DNA from: Neobittarella massiliensis (ex Bilen et al. 2018)
GTDB taxonomy: Bacteria; Bacillota; Clostridia; Oscillospirales; Ruminococcaceae
Length of the DNA: 64,000 bases
Assembly (NCBI RefSeq): GCF_900289145.1
Contig: NZ_OKQO01000005.1
Coordinates: 265,483 to 329,482, forward strand
Reading direction: 5' to 3'
The translations under genes were made by a program, and so were the position numbers. The notes beneath the pieces are model-generated. The model was given only the letters and a program-made list of their open reading frames with translations. It was not told where the DNA came from and made no database searches. Every line of letters starts with the position of its first letter. Positions within the stretch are counted from its first letter, which is position 1. This document shows, in pieces, positions 7,406 through 15,641 of this stretch.

Positions 7406-9505
7406 TCAGACCAGGGCAAAATCGACCTGGCCCAGCGAGACGTTGGTGTTGGTGGTCTTGACGGTGATGGGGTCGCCGATGGAGATGGTCTTGCCGCCGG
7501 CGTGATCGACCAGCTTGATATCGTCGACCAGCTCGTAATCGCTGCCCTCGATGGTGGCCAGGCGCACCAGTCCCTCACAGCTGTTCTCGAGCTGGACGTA
7601 GAAGCCGTAGGGGGCCACGCCAGAGACGATACCGGGCATATCCTGCCCGATGAACTGCTGCATGTACTGGGCCTTGTAGGCGTCGTCACAGTCGCGCTCG
7701 GCCATCATGGCGTTTATTTCGCACTGGGTGGAGTGGGCGGAGGAATCGACCACGAAATCGTCGTACCGCGCCCTGATCTCGGAGGCCGGTACGCCGCTCA
7801 AAAAGTCGGTGATGATGCGGTGGATGGAGAGATCGGGGTAGCGGCGGATGGGCGAGGTGAAGTGGGCGTAATCGTCGAGCGACAGGCTGTAGTGGCCCAG
7901 GGGCTGCTCGCTGTACTTGGCTTTGGCCATGGAGCGCAGAACCATTTTATGGATGAGGATCTGCTCGGGTTTGCCGCGGGAGAGATCGAGGATCTCGGCC
8001 AGCTTTTTGGTGGGTACCCCGGCCTTGATGTCGGTGTAGGGGTAGCCGAAAGCCTTGAGGATGGTGCGCAGCGTCTCGAGTTTGATGCCGTCGGGATCTT
8101 CGTGTACGCGGTAGACAAAGGGCAGCTTGTTTTTGCGGCCCAGGTTGGCGGCACACTCGTTGGCGATGAGCATGAGCTCCTCGATGGCCTTTTCGGAGGC
8201 GCCGCGGTCGCGCACCACGATATCGACGGGGTCGCCCTCTTCGTCCATGATGATCTTGCTCTCGTTGGACTCGATATTCATGGCGCCGCGGGCAAAGCGG
8301 TTGTCCTCGAGTATCTGGGCCAGCTGGCCCATGAGCTGCAAGCTGTCGATCACCTGGGCGTAGGCCTCTACGATGTCGGGACTGGCGGTGCCGTCGAGCA
8401 GGGCGTTGACCTCGCTGTAGGCGCACTTTTTGCGGGAGCGGATGATGGTCTTGGCAAAGCGGTAGTCTTTGATGCGGCCCTGCTCGTCGAGCTGGGCGAT
8501 ACAGGACAGGGCCAGGCGGTCCTCGTCGGGGTTAAGGGAGCAGACGCCGTTAGAGAGCTCTTTGGGCAGCATGGGCACTACCGAATTGGCGTAGTACACC
8601 GAGGTACCGCGCTCGAAGGCCTCGCTGTCGAGGGCGGTGTCGGGGCGGACGTAGTGGGACACGTCGGCGATGTGCACGCCCAGCTGATAGCCGTCGGCCG
8701 TTTTTTGCAGCGAGATGGCGTCGTCGATATCTTTGGTCTCTTTGCTGTCGATGGTGCAGATGACCCAGTCGCGCAGGTCCTCGCGGCCGGCGAAATCGTC
8801 GGGGCAGACGCCGCGCTCGAACACCTGGGCAGCCTCCTGCAGCGTCTCGGGCTCGAAGTTCAGTTTGATGTGGTTTTGGTGCAGGATGGCGTCGGCGCAG
8901 AACTTGGCGCGGCCGGAGTCGCCGAACACCCGCTCGATGGCGGCGATGTGGCCGAAGTGCTTGCGGCCCCGCACCACCAGTTTGACGAGCACCTTGTCGC
9001 CATCTTTGGCCTCGCCCAGGGTGGAGCGGCGGACCTTGATCTCGGTTTTGGGCATGCAGTCGAGCACCACGAAGCAGCTGTCGCCGGAGAGGTGCAGCAC
9101 GCCGACAAAGGCGCCGTCGGGGTCGGGGATGACCTGGACGACTTCGCCCTCCAGCGACATGCCCACCCGGCCCGGGCGGGTGCGCAAGAGCACCTGCTCG
9201 CCGGTCATGGCGCCCATGAAGTAGCGGCCGGGAATGAAGACCTGGGTCTTCTCCTCGTCGTCGAGCTGGGCAAAGCCGAAGCTGCCGGCCACCTTGACGA
9301 TCTCGCCGCGCTTGAGATCCAGCCGCTCGGGCAGGGCAAAGCCCTGCTCGCCGAACAGCACCTGGCCGCTCTTTTCCATCTGGTCGAGACAGCTGCGGAT
9401 CTGGGGCTTGGAAAAGCTGGCCGCACGGGTGCAGATCAGCTTGAGGGGGACGTAGGGGTTTTTGGTCTCGCGGAGTATTTTTTCTATCGTTTTTTGCAGT
9501 TTGAT
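7406..9505 (-). CDS. rnr: Ribonuclease R (start codon uncertain, possibly non-canonical)
   Basis: RNase R is a processive 3'-5' exoribonuclease that degrades structured RNA and tmRNA-tagged messages. The protein shows cold-shock domains, the RNB catalytic block (ICTIDSKETKDIDDAISL with the metal-binding aspartates, HIADVSHYVRP, then NGVCSLNPDEDRLALS) and a C-terminal S1 domain (GIVSGVAPYGFYVQLENSCEGLV). The first ATG is at 9377-9379, but the frame upstream reads IKLQKTIEKILRETKNPYVP, then KLICTRAASFSKPQIRSCLDQ, a typical RNase R N-terminal winged helix. No ATG, GTG or TTG lies between this region and the in-frame stop at 9512-9514. An ATC at 9503-9505 is six bases after AGGTGA, and a CTG is at 9497-9499. 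The extended form (699 residues) fits the family length. secG lies upstream. Confidence 0.93.
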   Translation of the reverse strand: MKLQKTIEKILRETKNPYVPLKLICTRAASFSKPQIRSCLDQMEKSGQVLFGEQGFALPERLDLKRGEIVKVAGSFGFAQLDDEEKTQVFIPGRYFMGAMTGEQVLLRTRPGRVGMSLEGEVVQVIPDPDGAFVGVLHLSGDSCFVVLDCMPKTEIKVRRSTLGEAKDGDKVLVKLVVRGRKHFGHIAAIERVFGDSGRAKFCADAILHQNHIKLNFEPETLQEAAQVFERGVCPDDFAGREDLRDWVICTIDSKETKDIDDAISLQKTADGYQLGVHIADVSHYVRPDTALDSEAFERGTSVYYANSVVPMLPKELSNGVCSLNPDEDRLALSCIAQLDEQGRIKDYRFAKTIIRSRKKCAYSEVNALLDGTASPDIVEAYAQVIDSLQLMGQLAQILEDNRFARGAMNIESNESKIIMDEEGDPVDIVVRDRGASEKAIEELMLIANECAANLGRKNKLPFVYRVHEDPDGIKLETLRTILKAFGYPYTDIKAGVPTKKLAEILDLSRGKPEQILIHKMVLRSMAKAKYSEQPLGHYSLSLDDYAHFTSPIRRYPDLSIHRIITDFLSGVPASEIRARYDDFVVDSSAHSTQCEINAMMAERDCDDAYKAQYMQQFIGQDMPGIVSGVAPYGFYVQLENSCEGLVRLATIEGSDYELVDDIKLVDHAGGKTISIGDPITVKTTNTNVSLGQVDFALV

Positions 9506-9636
9506 AAACGGTCACCTGTCTTTCAAGGGCGGCCCGGCCGCCGGTAAGTAAACTTCTGTGCCACTGTATGCGCCCGCCCCTTTATTGTGGGCAGCGCCCG
9601 GGGCGGGCATACCCCGCCCCGATGGGCACACACAAC

Positions 9637-9670
9637 AAAACACCCTGCACCAGGTGGCAGGGTGTTTTTC
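9637..9670 (-). terminator. Intrinsic terminator downstream of secG
   Basis: ACACCCTGC-ACCAGGTG-GCAGGGTGT with T-runs on both sides, directly after the secG stop. Confidence 0.85.
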
Positions 9671-9922
9671 TCATTTGGAAAATATTCCGAATACACCGAC
9701 TAAAAGTGTAAGCGCGAAAAACGCAACGCCCGCTATTTTGGTCCACTTGGCCAGCAGTGCGTCAGGAGTCCTGCCGCCGGAGCTTCCCAAATAAGACTGC
9801 GCCGAGCCGCCGCTGATGGTGTTTGACATACCGGATGTCGGCTCCTGCATGATGACCATTAAAATAATGACCAGGCAGGAGATGAGCAGTAGTACGCCCG
9901 CCACGATCTGAACTGTGTTCAC
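9671..9922 (-). CDS. secG: Preprotein translocase subunit SecG
   Basis: The 83-residue protein has the two transmembrane helices of SecG (VAGVLLLISCLVIILMVIMQ and WTKIAGVAFFALTLLVGVFGIF). Between them is the conserved cytoplasmic loop with a serine/glycine-rich SNTISGGSAQSYLG segment. SecG is the accessory subunit of the SecYEG channel in the inner membrane. The reading frame starts with GTG at 9920-9922, with GGAGGTG upstream. It has its own promoter and terminator and is followed by rnr, a common order in Firmicutes. Confidence 0.95.
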   Translation of the reverse strand: MNTVQIVAGVLLLISCLVIILMVIMQEPTSGMSNTISGGSAQSYLGSSGGRTPDALLAKWTKIAGVAFFALTLLVGVFGIFSK

Positions 9923-9965
9923 GGTGCCACCTCCGAAGTAAAGCTATGTTCTCACAATAATCAAT

Positions 9966-9994
9966 ATAATAGCATATCTGCTATAAAAAAGCAA
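9966..9994 (-). promoter_or_regulatory. Sigma-A promoter of secG
   Basis: On the minus strand TTGCTT (9989-9994), a 17-base spacer and TATTAT (9966-9971). Confidence 0.65.
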
Positions 9995-10014
9995 CCAATG
10001 GCGTCGATAAATTT

Positions 10015-10130
10015 TTGTATACACCAACCAGCGGCGGGTATACTACCAGTGTCCATATCACCTTACTTTTTGGCGTTTGCGAATAGGGTGCCATGGACCG
10101 GGGGCCGGCGCTCATAGCCGGCCTTTTTTG
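10015..10130 (+). ncRNA. Candidate small RNA or leader: promoter followed within ~60 bases by a terminator
   Basis: TTGTAT (10015-10020), an 18-base spacer and TATACT (10039-10044) predict a start near 10050. A strong intrinsic terminator, GGCCGGC-GCTCATA-GCCGGCC plus TTTTTT, lies at 10103-10129. The unit would make an ~80-nucleotide transcript with no convincing reading frame. It ends before the separate promoter of the MerR-type gene. It could be a small RNA, or a short transcript from an unrelated decayed gene. Confidence 0.4.
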
Positions 10131-10186
10131 GCGTGTTTTGCCACTTTTGGCCCCCGGTACCGGCACCGGCGCAAATTTGCGCTTTA

Positions 10187-10218
10187 CCTTGACGCGGCGT
10201 AAGGGCTTATCGTATAGT
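10187..10218 (+). promoter_or_regulatory. Promoter and probable operator of the MerR/TipAS gene
   Basis: TTGACG (10189-10194) and TATAGT (10213-10218) are 18 bases apart, slightly long, as expected for MerR-controlled promoters. A near-palindrome CCTTgACGC-g-GCGTAAGG (10187-10204) covers the -35 box and part of the spacer. Confidence 0.55.
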
Positions 10219-10251
10219 TACAGCAGAAATGCGTGATGAGGAGGCCGACAG

Positions 10252-11016
10252 ATGTCTTTTACCGTGAGCCAACTGGCAAAGCTGGCTGGGATAAGCCCCC
10301 GGACCCTGCGCTATTACGACCAGATCGGCCTGCTGGCGCCCCAACATACCACTGCCGCCGGTTACCGCCTGTACGGCGCCGAGCAGGCCGACACACTGTG
10401 GCAGATACTCTTTTACCGGGAGTTGGGGCTACAGCTGGGCGAGATACGGGCGCTGCTGCGCGACCCGAGCTACGACCGCCGGCAGGCACTGACCGACCAC
10501 CGCCGCCGTCTGCTGCAAAAAAGAGAGAAACTGGAGCGGCTATTGGGCGCGGTGGACCGCGTGCTGGCCGCTGACGACACACAGGAGGTGTTTTTATTGG
10601 AAGAGAGATTTGACTGCTTTAAAGAGCAGCTGGTGGCTGAAAATGAGCGCCGCTACGGCAAAGAGGTGCGGGCCAGATACGGAGATGCAGCGGCCGACAG
10701 CGCGAACGCGGCGATGCTCTGCATGAGCCGGGCCGACTACGACCGCTTTACCGCGCTGGAAAAGGAGATCCTGCAGCAGCTGGACGCGCTGTTTGCCGCA
10801 GGGACGCCGACCGACGCGCCGGCGGCGCGGGAGCTGGCCGAAAAGCACCGCCAGTGGCTGACTGCCAGCTGGGGCCACTACGACCCGGCGGCCCATGCGG
10901 CGCTGGCGGCGGGCTATGTGGCCGACGACCGCTTTCGCGACTACTACGACCGGGGCACTGCCGGGCGGGCGGTGTACCTGCGCGATATGATCGCCCACTA
11001 CACCCAGTCGCTATAA
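10252..11016 (+). CDS. MerR-family regulator with TipAS-type effector domain
   Basis: The 254-residue protein starts with a MerR winged helix-turn-helix (FTVSQLAKLAGISPRTLRYY, DQIGLLAP) and a dimerising coiled coil (residues ~75-105). The C-terminal ~140 residues show the TipAS pattern (YGKEVRARYGD, a helical bundle, ending in DDRFRDYYDRGTAGRAVYLRDMIAHY). TipAL-like regulators bind thiopeptide and other hydrophobic drugs and activate transcription. The ATG at 10252 follows GAGGAGG. It stands as a single gene with its own terminator; the MerR-type operator in front suggests autoregulation. No dedicated resistance gene is adjacent in the same operon. Confidence 0.88.
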   Translation: MSFTVSQLAKLAGISPRTLRYYDQIGLLAPQHTTAAGYRLYGAEQADTLWQILFYRELGLQLGEIRALLRDPSYDRRQALTDHRRRLLQKREKLERLLGAVDRVLAADDTQEVFLLEERFDCFKEQLVAENERRYGKEVRARYGDAAADSANAAMLCMSRADYDRFTALEKEILQQLDALFAAGTPTDAPAARELAEKHRQWLTASWGHYDPAAHAALAAGYVADDRFRDYYDRGTAGRAVYLRDMIAHYTQSL

Positions 11017-11020
11017 CGCC

Positions 11021-11059
11021 AAAAGAGGGGGGACTACCGGGTAGTCTCCCCTCTTTTTA
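11021..11059 (+). terminator. Intrinsic terminator of the MerR/TipAS gene
   Basis: AGAGGGGGGACTACC and GGTAGTCTCCCCTCT form a long stem followed by TTTTT; the A-run in front makes it bidirectional, also ending the convergent ABC operon. Confidence 0.85.
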
Positions 11060-11087
11060 TGTTGCGGTGCAGATGGCTGCACCCATG

Positions 11088-12299
11088 TCAATTTTGCAGC
11101 TCGGTGTGGGACTGCTGCAGCGCGCGCTCGGACCGGCCGGCATATTTGGCCATGACCAGGGCGATACACAGTAGCGCGGCGGCAAAGCCCAGCTGCACGC
11201 CCATAGCCTGCCAGATCTCGACGGGGACCCCGCCCGAAAAGCTGCTGATCTTACAGATGCGGTTGAGGGCTACCGAGTACCAGTAGGTGGGGGTAAAGTG
11301 GGCCACGGCCAGCATGCCTTGACCCAGGTACTCCAGCGGGACGAACACGCCGCCCAGAAAGCTGAGACCCAGCGAGACGAAGTTGGCCACGGCGTTTTGA
11401 GTGTTGGGGCTCTTCATGAAGATGCCGGCCAGCATGGAGATGGCCATGGCCACCAGCGTGAACACCAGCGCGTTGAGCAGCATGAGCCCCAGCAGCCGCA
11501 TATCGAGCACGGCCAGATCGCGGCGGTAGACGACAAAGCCCAGCAGGGTGAGCAGCAGCCAGCAAAAGAGGCTGATGATGAGGCTGTACAGCGACAGCTG
11601 CCCGTTGAGCCGGCCGGCGTTCATGGGGCTGCAGAGGTTGCGGCGGCGCAGATCGGGGCGGCCAAAGGCGATGGTCACCGTGCTGAGGCAGAGCATGACC
11701 ATGACCATGAGGATGTAGCTCTGCATGCGAAAGAAGATGTGGTAGCTCTCGCTGACGGGCTGGGCCTCGCCGAACTGGCGGGTGGTGACCTGCACGTGCT
11801 GACCGAGGTCGCTGATGGCGGTCTCGACGACCTGCGCAGGGTCGGCGCCGGGATCGGCCAGCAGACTGCTGCGGACCATTTGCAGGTACTGGCTGACCAG
11901 ACTGTCGGCGTAGTAGCCGCGGGCCGAGTTGGGGGTGGTGACTGTTTGTAATTGCAGCGGAGCGGCGGTGAGAAAGCTGGCGGCAAAGCCCTGGGGGATG
12001 ATGACGATATAGTCGCTGGCGCGGTAGAAGGTGGCGTCTTGCAGCACCTGTATCTCGTCTTTGAGCGGCACCTCGGTGCCGTTTTGCGACAGGTAGCGGC
12101 GCAAGCCCTGGGTGATGGGGGTATCCCCGTCGCGGTCGATGATGGTGAAGGTGGGCTTTTCGGCGGTAAAGTCGGTGCTGAGCTGCTGGGCGCTCATGTC
12201 GGTGAGCAGCACCGAGAGGGCCATAAAGATGACCACGTAGATGGCCAGCGCCCCCATTTTGCGGGACATGACTTGAAAACAGGCCTTAAATACTCTCAT
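11088..12299 (-). CDS. ABC-2 type exporter permease, second subunit
   Basis: The 403-residue membrane protein has one N-terminal helix (MGALAIYVVIFMALSVLL), a large extracytoplasmic domain (~residues 40-190) and five or six C-terminal helices, the layout of ABC-2 permeases of the drug/lantibiotic exporter type. The start overlaps the stop of the upstream permease by 14 bases, so translation is probably coupled. It is the last gene of a three-gene exporter operon (ATPase, permease, permease) that is divergent from a two-component system. Exported substrate is unknown; antimicrobial peptides or lipids are common for this arrangement. Confidence 0.85.
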   Translation of the reverse strand: MRVFKACFQVMSRKMGALAIYVVIFMALSVLLTDMSAQQLSTDFTAEKPTFTIIDRDGDTPITQGLRRYLSQNGTEVPLKDEIQVLQDATFYRASDYIVIIPQGFAASFLTAAPLQLQTVTTPNSARGYYADSLVSQYLQMVRSSLLADPGADPAQVVETAISDLGQHVQVTTRQFGEAQPVSESYHIFFRMQSYILMVMVMLCLSTVTIAFGRPDLRRRNLCSPMNAGRLNGQLSLYSLIISLFCWLLLTLLGFVVYRRDLAVLDMRLLGLMLLNALVFTLVAMAISMLAGIFMKSPNTQNAVANFVSLGLSFLGGVFVPLEYLGQGMLAVAHFTPTYWYSVALNRICKISSFSGGVPVEIWQAMGVQLGFAAALLCIALVMAKYAGRSERALQQSHTELQN

Positions 12300-13422
12300 A
12301 GCGCTGCCTCCTTACGAATGCGGCGGTGGCGGCGAACATGACCGCAGCCATGGCCAGCAGGATACCGATGTTGAGGAAGTACTGGCTGTAGCCATCGTAG
12401 CAGTACAGGCAGTAGAAGGCGTCGGAGATGCGGGCGGCGGGATTGAGCCAGGAGACCACCGGCAGCTTTTGCGCCACGGTGTAGTTGATACCGGACACCA
12501 TGAGGCCGGACAAAAAGCTGAGCACCATGATGACCGAGATGAGGATGGCGGTCTTGGGCCCATCTTTGATGCGGTGGTTGACCGAGACCAGCGCGCCAAA
12601 GGCCACCCCGACCAGACTGCCCACCAGACAGGTGAGCAGCACCAGTGGCATTTTACCGCCGAAATCTACCCCCAACACGTAGCGGATATAGAGGACGACG
12701 ATACCCACACAGGCCGTGTGTACGGTGATGCCGCCGAGCAGATCGGCCGAGACCAGTATGTGCCGGTTGGTGGGAGCTATCGTTTGGCGGGCGCCCACCG
12801 GCGACAGGTTGGCCTGCAGGCGGTCGACGCTGGTGAGGCCCTGAAAGCTGCCGTAGAGGCAGACCATGGCCAGCAGCGCGTAGAAGTAGCCCACCTTTTC
12901 GGTGACCGGGTTTTTGGTGAGGCTGATACCCTCGGTAAAGTCTTGCCGGGCGATGAGCGCGCGCAGCTGCTGCGGATCGCTGACGCCGGCGGCCACGGCG
13001 CGGGAGACGGTGTTTTTGGTCTGCTGGTAGCTGTCGAGAAAGCCGCGCAGGACCGTCTGCTCTATGCCGCTGCCGGAGACGGCCAGCTGGGGGACATCAC
13101 CGGCCAGGATGTAGCCGGACACCTTTTCATTTTGCAGCAGTGTATCGGCCTGCTGGGTGCTGTCGACATAGGTGATAGAGAGCAGGGCGCTGTCGCCCTG
13201 CGAGACCTGCTGCAGGGCGGTCTGCAGTGTTTGGTCCTGCTGGTAGGCGCTGTCGCGCACCACCGCTACCGGCACCGTTTGCAGCTGGGCCGTCTCGTCG
13301 AGCGAGCCGAAGGCAAAATAGAACAGAGTGGCCATCATCAGCGGGAACACCCAGGTCCAGACCAGAGTCGTGGGGTCGCGCAGGGCGGCGCGGATGCGCT
13401 TGAGATAGATGTTGCAAAACAT
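12286..13422 (-). CDS. ABC-2 type exporter permease, first subunit
   Basis: This 378-residue protein has the same topology as its neighbour: an N-terminal helix (TTLVWTWVFPLMMATLFYFAFG), an extracytoplasmic domain, and a C-terminal bundle including LSGLMVSGINYTVAQKLPVV. It belongs to the ABC-2 permease superfamily and probably forms a heterodimer with the downstream permease, powered by the ATPase encoded directly upstream (13-base gap). The two permeases are not close copies of each other. Confidence 0.85.
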   Translation of the reverse strand: MFCNIYLKRIRAALRDPTTLVWTWVFPLMMATLFYFAFGSLDETAQLQTVPVAVVRDSAYQQDQTLQTALQQVSQGDSALLSITYVDSTQQADTLLQNEKVSGYILAGDVPQLAVSGSGIEQTVLRGFLDSYQQTKNTVSRAVAAGVSDPQQLRALIARQDFTEGISLTKNPVTEKVGYFYALLAMVCLYGSFQGLTSVDRLQANLSPVGARQTIAPTNRHILVSADLLGGITVHTACVGIVVLYIRYVLGVDFGGKMPLVLLTCLVGSLVGVAFGALVSVNHRIKDGPKTAILISVIMVLSFLSGLMVSGINYTVAQKLPVVSWLNPAARISDAFYCLYCYDGYSQYFLNIGILLAMAAVMFAATAAFVRRQRYESI

Positions 13423-13435
13423 GGCGTTTTCCCCC

Positions 13436-14368
13436 TTAATCCCGCAGTTGTTTGCCGGTGATCTCTAAAAACACGTCGTTTAGGGTGGGCGGCTCGGAGA
13501 ACACCCGCCCAAAGGGCAGCTGTCGCTGGCGCAGCAGGTCGAGCACGGCGATCATCTGATGGCCGCCCATCATGCAGTGGGCGACGAGCTGGCCGTTTTG
13601 GTAACTGACCTGGCGCACCCCGTCGATGGCCTGTATCTCGCGCAGCACTGGGGCGGGCAGGTCGGGCAGCTCGACCAAGAGCTTTTCGCCGGTGCGGATC
13701 ATGGCCTTGAGCTCCTCTTTGGTGCCAGTGGCGACAGCGCGGCCGCGGTCCATGATCATGATGCGGGAGCAGAGCTGCTCGACCTCCTCCATATAGTGGG
13801 AGGTGTAGACCACGGTGGCCCCCTGGGCGTTGAGACGGCGGATGCCCTCGAGGATGTTGTTGCGGCTCTGGGGGTCGACGGCCACGGTGGGCTCATCCAT
13901 GAAGATGAGGCTGGGACGGTGGGCGATGCCACAGGCGATGTTGAGCCGCCGCAGCAGGCCGCCGGAGAGCTTTTTGGGCAGAAACTTGCGGTACTCGCCC
14001 AGGCCCACAAAATCGATGGCCTCATCGACCAGCTCGCGGCGCTTTTTGCGGTCGGCCACGTAAAGGCCACAGAAATAGTCGATATTCTCGAGCACGGTGA
14101 GCTCGTGAAACACGGCCACGTTTTGCATGACTACGCCGATCTTCTGCTTGCTCTTGTAGTTTTGCGGGCTCATGGGGGAACCGAACAGCGACACCTCGCC
14201 GCGGTCGTAGTGTAAAAGCGAGAGCATGCAGTTGATGGCGGTGGTCTTACCCGAGCCGTTGGGACCCAGCAGGCCGAAGATCTCCCCCTCCTGCACCGAC
14301 AGGTCGAAGTGGTCGAGGGCGACCAGGTCGCCGTAGCGCTTGACGAGATTTTTTACTTCTATGATCAA
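13436..14368 (-). CDS. ABC transporter ATP-binding protein
   Basis: The 310-residue ATPase has Walker A (GPNGSGKTT, residues 35-43), a Q-loop (VVMQN), the signature LSGGLLRRLNIA, Walker B (LIFMDEPTVAVDP) and the switch histidine (YTSHYMEE). The usual TAGLDP after Walker B is TVAVDP here. The start is the TTG at 14366-14368 (IIEVKNLVKRYGD follows); a longer upstream frame would run through the control region. A C-terminal ~80-residue extension (EKLLVELPD...) is common in drug-exporter ATPases. It is the first gene of the exporter operon and diverges from the sensor kinase gene. Confidence 0.9.
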   Translation of the reverse strand: MIIEVKNLVKRYGDLVALDHFDLSVQEGEIFGLLGPNGSGKTTAINCMLSLLHYDRGEVSLFGSPMSPQNYKSKQKIGVVMQNVAVFHELTVLENIDYFCGLYVADRKKRRELVDEAIDFVGLGEYRKFLPKKLSGGLLRRLNIACGIAHRPSLIFMDEPTVAVDPQSRNNILEGIRRLNAQGATVVYTSHYMEEVEQLCSRIMIMDRGRAVATGTKEELKAMIRTGEKLLVELPDLPAPVLREIQAIDGVRQVSYQNGQLVAHCMMGGHQMIAVLDLLRQRQLPFGRVFSEPPTLNDVFLEITGKQLRD

Positions 14369-14487
14369 TGGAATACGCCCCTCTCTATTTTTGGGTGGTG
14401 GGCGGCGGGGATCGCTCTCCCCTGCCCGGTATGACCAGTATACCCCACCGGGGCGGCGGTGGGCAGTGAGCGGGGGCACGAGTCGCG

Positions 14488-14501
14488 GTGACAATTGTCA
14501 C
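14488..14501. promoter_or_regulatory. Perfect 14-bp palindrome, probable response-regulator operator
   Basis: GTGACAATTGTCAC is identical on both strands. It lies between the divergent ABC exporter operon and the two-component genes, just upstream of the kinase promoter, where a NarL-type regulator dimer would bind. Confidence 0.6.
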
Positions 14502-14517
14502 ATGTAGCCGGGTGCGA

Positions 14518-14546
14518 TTGCATAAAGGACCGGCTTTTGTTATGCT
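14518..14546 (+). promoter_or_regulatory. Sigma-A promoter of the two-component operon
   Basis: TTGCAT (14518-14523), a 17-base spacer and TATGCT (14541-14546); the palindrome at 14488-14501 sits 16 bases upstream. Confidence 0.65.
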
Positions 14547-14576
14547 AGAGACAGAAGAGCAAGCGGGGGTGAGCGG

Positions 14577-15638
14577 ATGCAGAAGATCGTGGATAAGGCC
14601 GTTTTGCTGGTGTTGTGCCTGCTTTTATCGCTGGCGCAGGACGCCGGGACCTTTGCGGTGGTGGGGCTGCTGACAGCGGTGGCGCTGACGGCGCTGTGCA
14701 GCTACCTGCCGCGCCGGTGGGGCCCGGCGTGCACGCTGCCCTACCTGCTGCTGTGCTGTGTGTACCCGCTGTTTTTGCTGTTTTTGCCGCTGTGCTGCTA
14801 CGACTGCACCGGGCAGGACCGGTGGTACCTGCGCCTGGGGTGGCTGGTGCCGCTGGCGGTGAGCCTGCGCCGCACCGAGCCCAGCCTGACGGCCACCCTG
14901 ACCGGGTTTTGCCTGCTGGCGGTGCTGCTGGCCCGCAAGACCGCCGCGCTGGCGGATATTTTTAGCCGCTACTACCTGCTGCAGGACAACACCCGGGAGG
15001 CGGCGATAAACCTGCAGCAGAAAAACCACGACCTGATGGAAAAACAGGATTATGAGGTGCGCCTGGCTACCCTGGCCGAGCGCAACCGCATTGCCCGCGA
15101 GATACACGACAATGTGGGGCACCTGCTGACCCGCTCGCTGCTGCAGGTGGGGGCTTTGGAGGTGGTGTACCGGGACCAGGAGCCGCTGCGGGAGCAGCTG
15201 GACCAGGTGAAGGCCACGCTTTCGGGGGCCATGGACAACATTCGCAGCAGTGTACACGACCTGCACGACGAGTCGGTAGACCTGGGGGTGCAGCTGCGGG
15301 CGCTGGCCGAGAGCACCACCTTTTGCCCGGTGCAGCTGGAGTGTGAGATAGAGGACGCGCCGCGGGAGGTAAAGTACTGCTTTATCGCCATTTTGCGGGA
15401 GGCGCTGTCGAACATTGCCCGCCACTCGGACGCCACCGGGGCCACAGTGCGGGCCATCGAGCACCCGGCGCTGTACCAGCTCATCATCCAGGACAACGGC
15501 AGCCGCCGACCGGCAGAGGGCGGGCGCGGCATTGGACTGCAGAACATGCGCGACCGGGTCGAGGCGCTGGGCGGGGTATTTACCGCCGGCTACCAAAATG
15601 GGTTTCGCCTGTTTATATCGATACCAAAGGAGCACTGA
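14577..15638 (+). CDS. Sensor histidine kinase, NarL-partner type (HisKA_3)
   Basis: The 353-residue protein begins with several hydrophobic helices (residues ~8-125) with very short loops, so it has almost no extracellular sensor domain. The phosphoacceptor motif ERNRIAREIHDNVGH places the histidine at residue 177, and the ATPase part shows LREALSNIARHS and RGIGLQNMRDRVEALGG. This is the HPK7/HisKA_3 class that pairs with LuxR-type regulators. Kinases of this build next to ABC exporters often sense cell-envelope stress or peptide antibiotics. The response regulator gene follows after three bases, so the two are cotranscribed. Confidence 0.92.
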   Translation: MQKIVDKAVLLVLCLLLSLAQDAGTFAVVGLLTAVALTALCSYLPRRWGPACTLPYLLLCCVYPLFLLFLPLCCYDCTGQDRWYLRLGWLVPLAVSLRRTEPSLTATLTGFCLLAVLLARKTAALADIFSRYYLLQDNTREAAINLQQKNHDLMEKQDYEVRLATLAERNRIAREIHDNVGHLLTRSLLQVGALEVVYRDQEPLREQLDQVKATLSGAMDNIRSSVHDLHDESVDLGVQLRALAESTTFCPVQLECEIEDAPREVKYCFIAILREALSNIARHSDATGATVRAIEHPALYQLIIQDNGSRRPAEGGRGIGLQNMRDRVEALGGVFTAGYQNGFRLFISIPKEH

Positions 15639-15641
15639 GCG

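Noticed and set aside
10594..10998. Antisense frame inside the MerR/TipAS gene
   Set aside because: No start signal or recognisable domain; the plus-strand gene explains the region.
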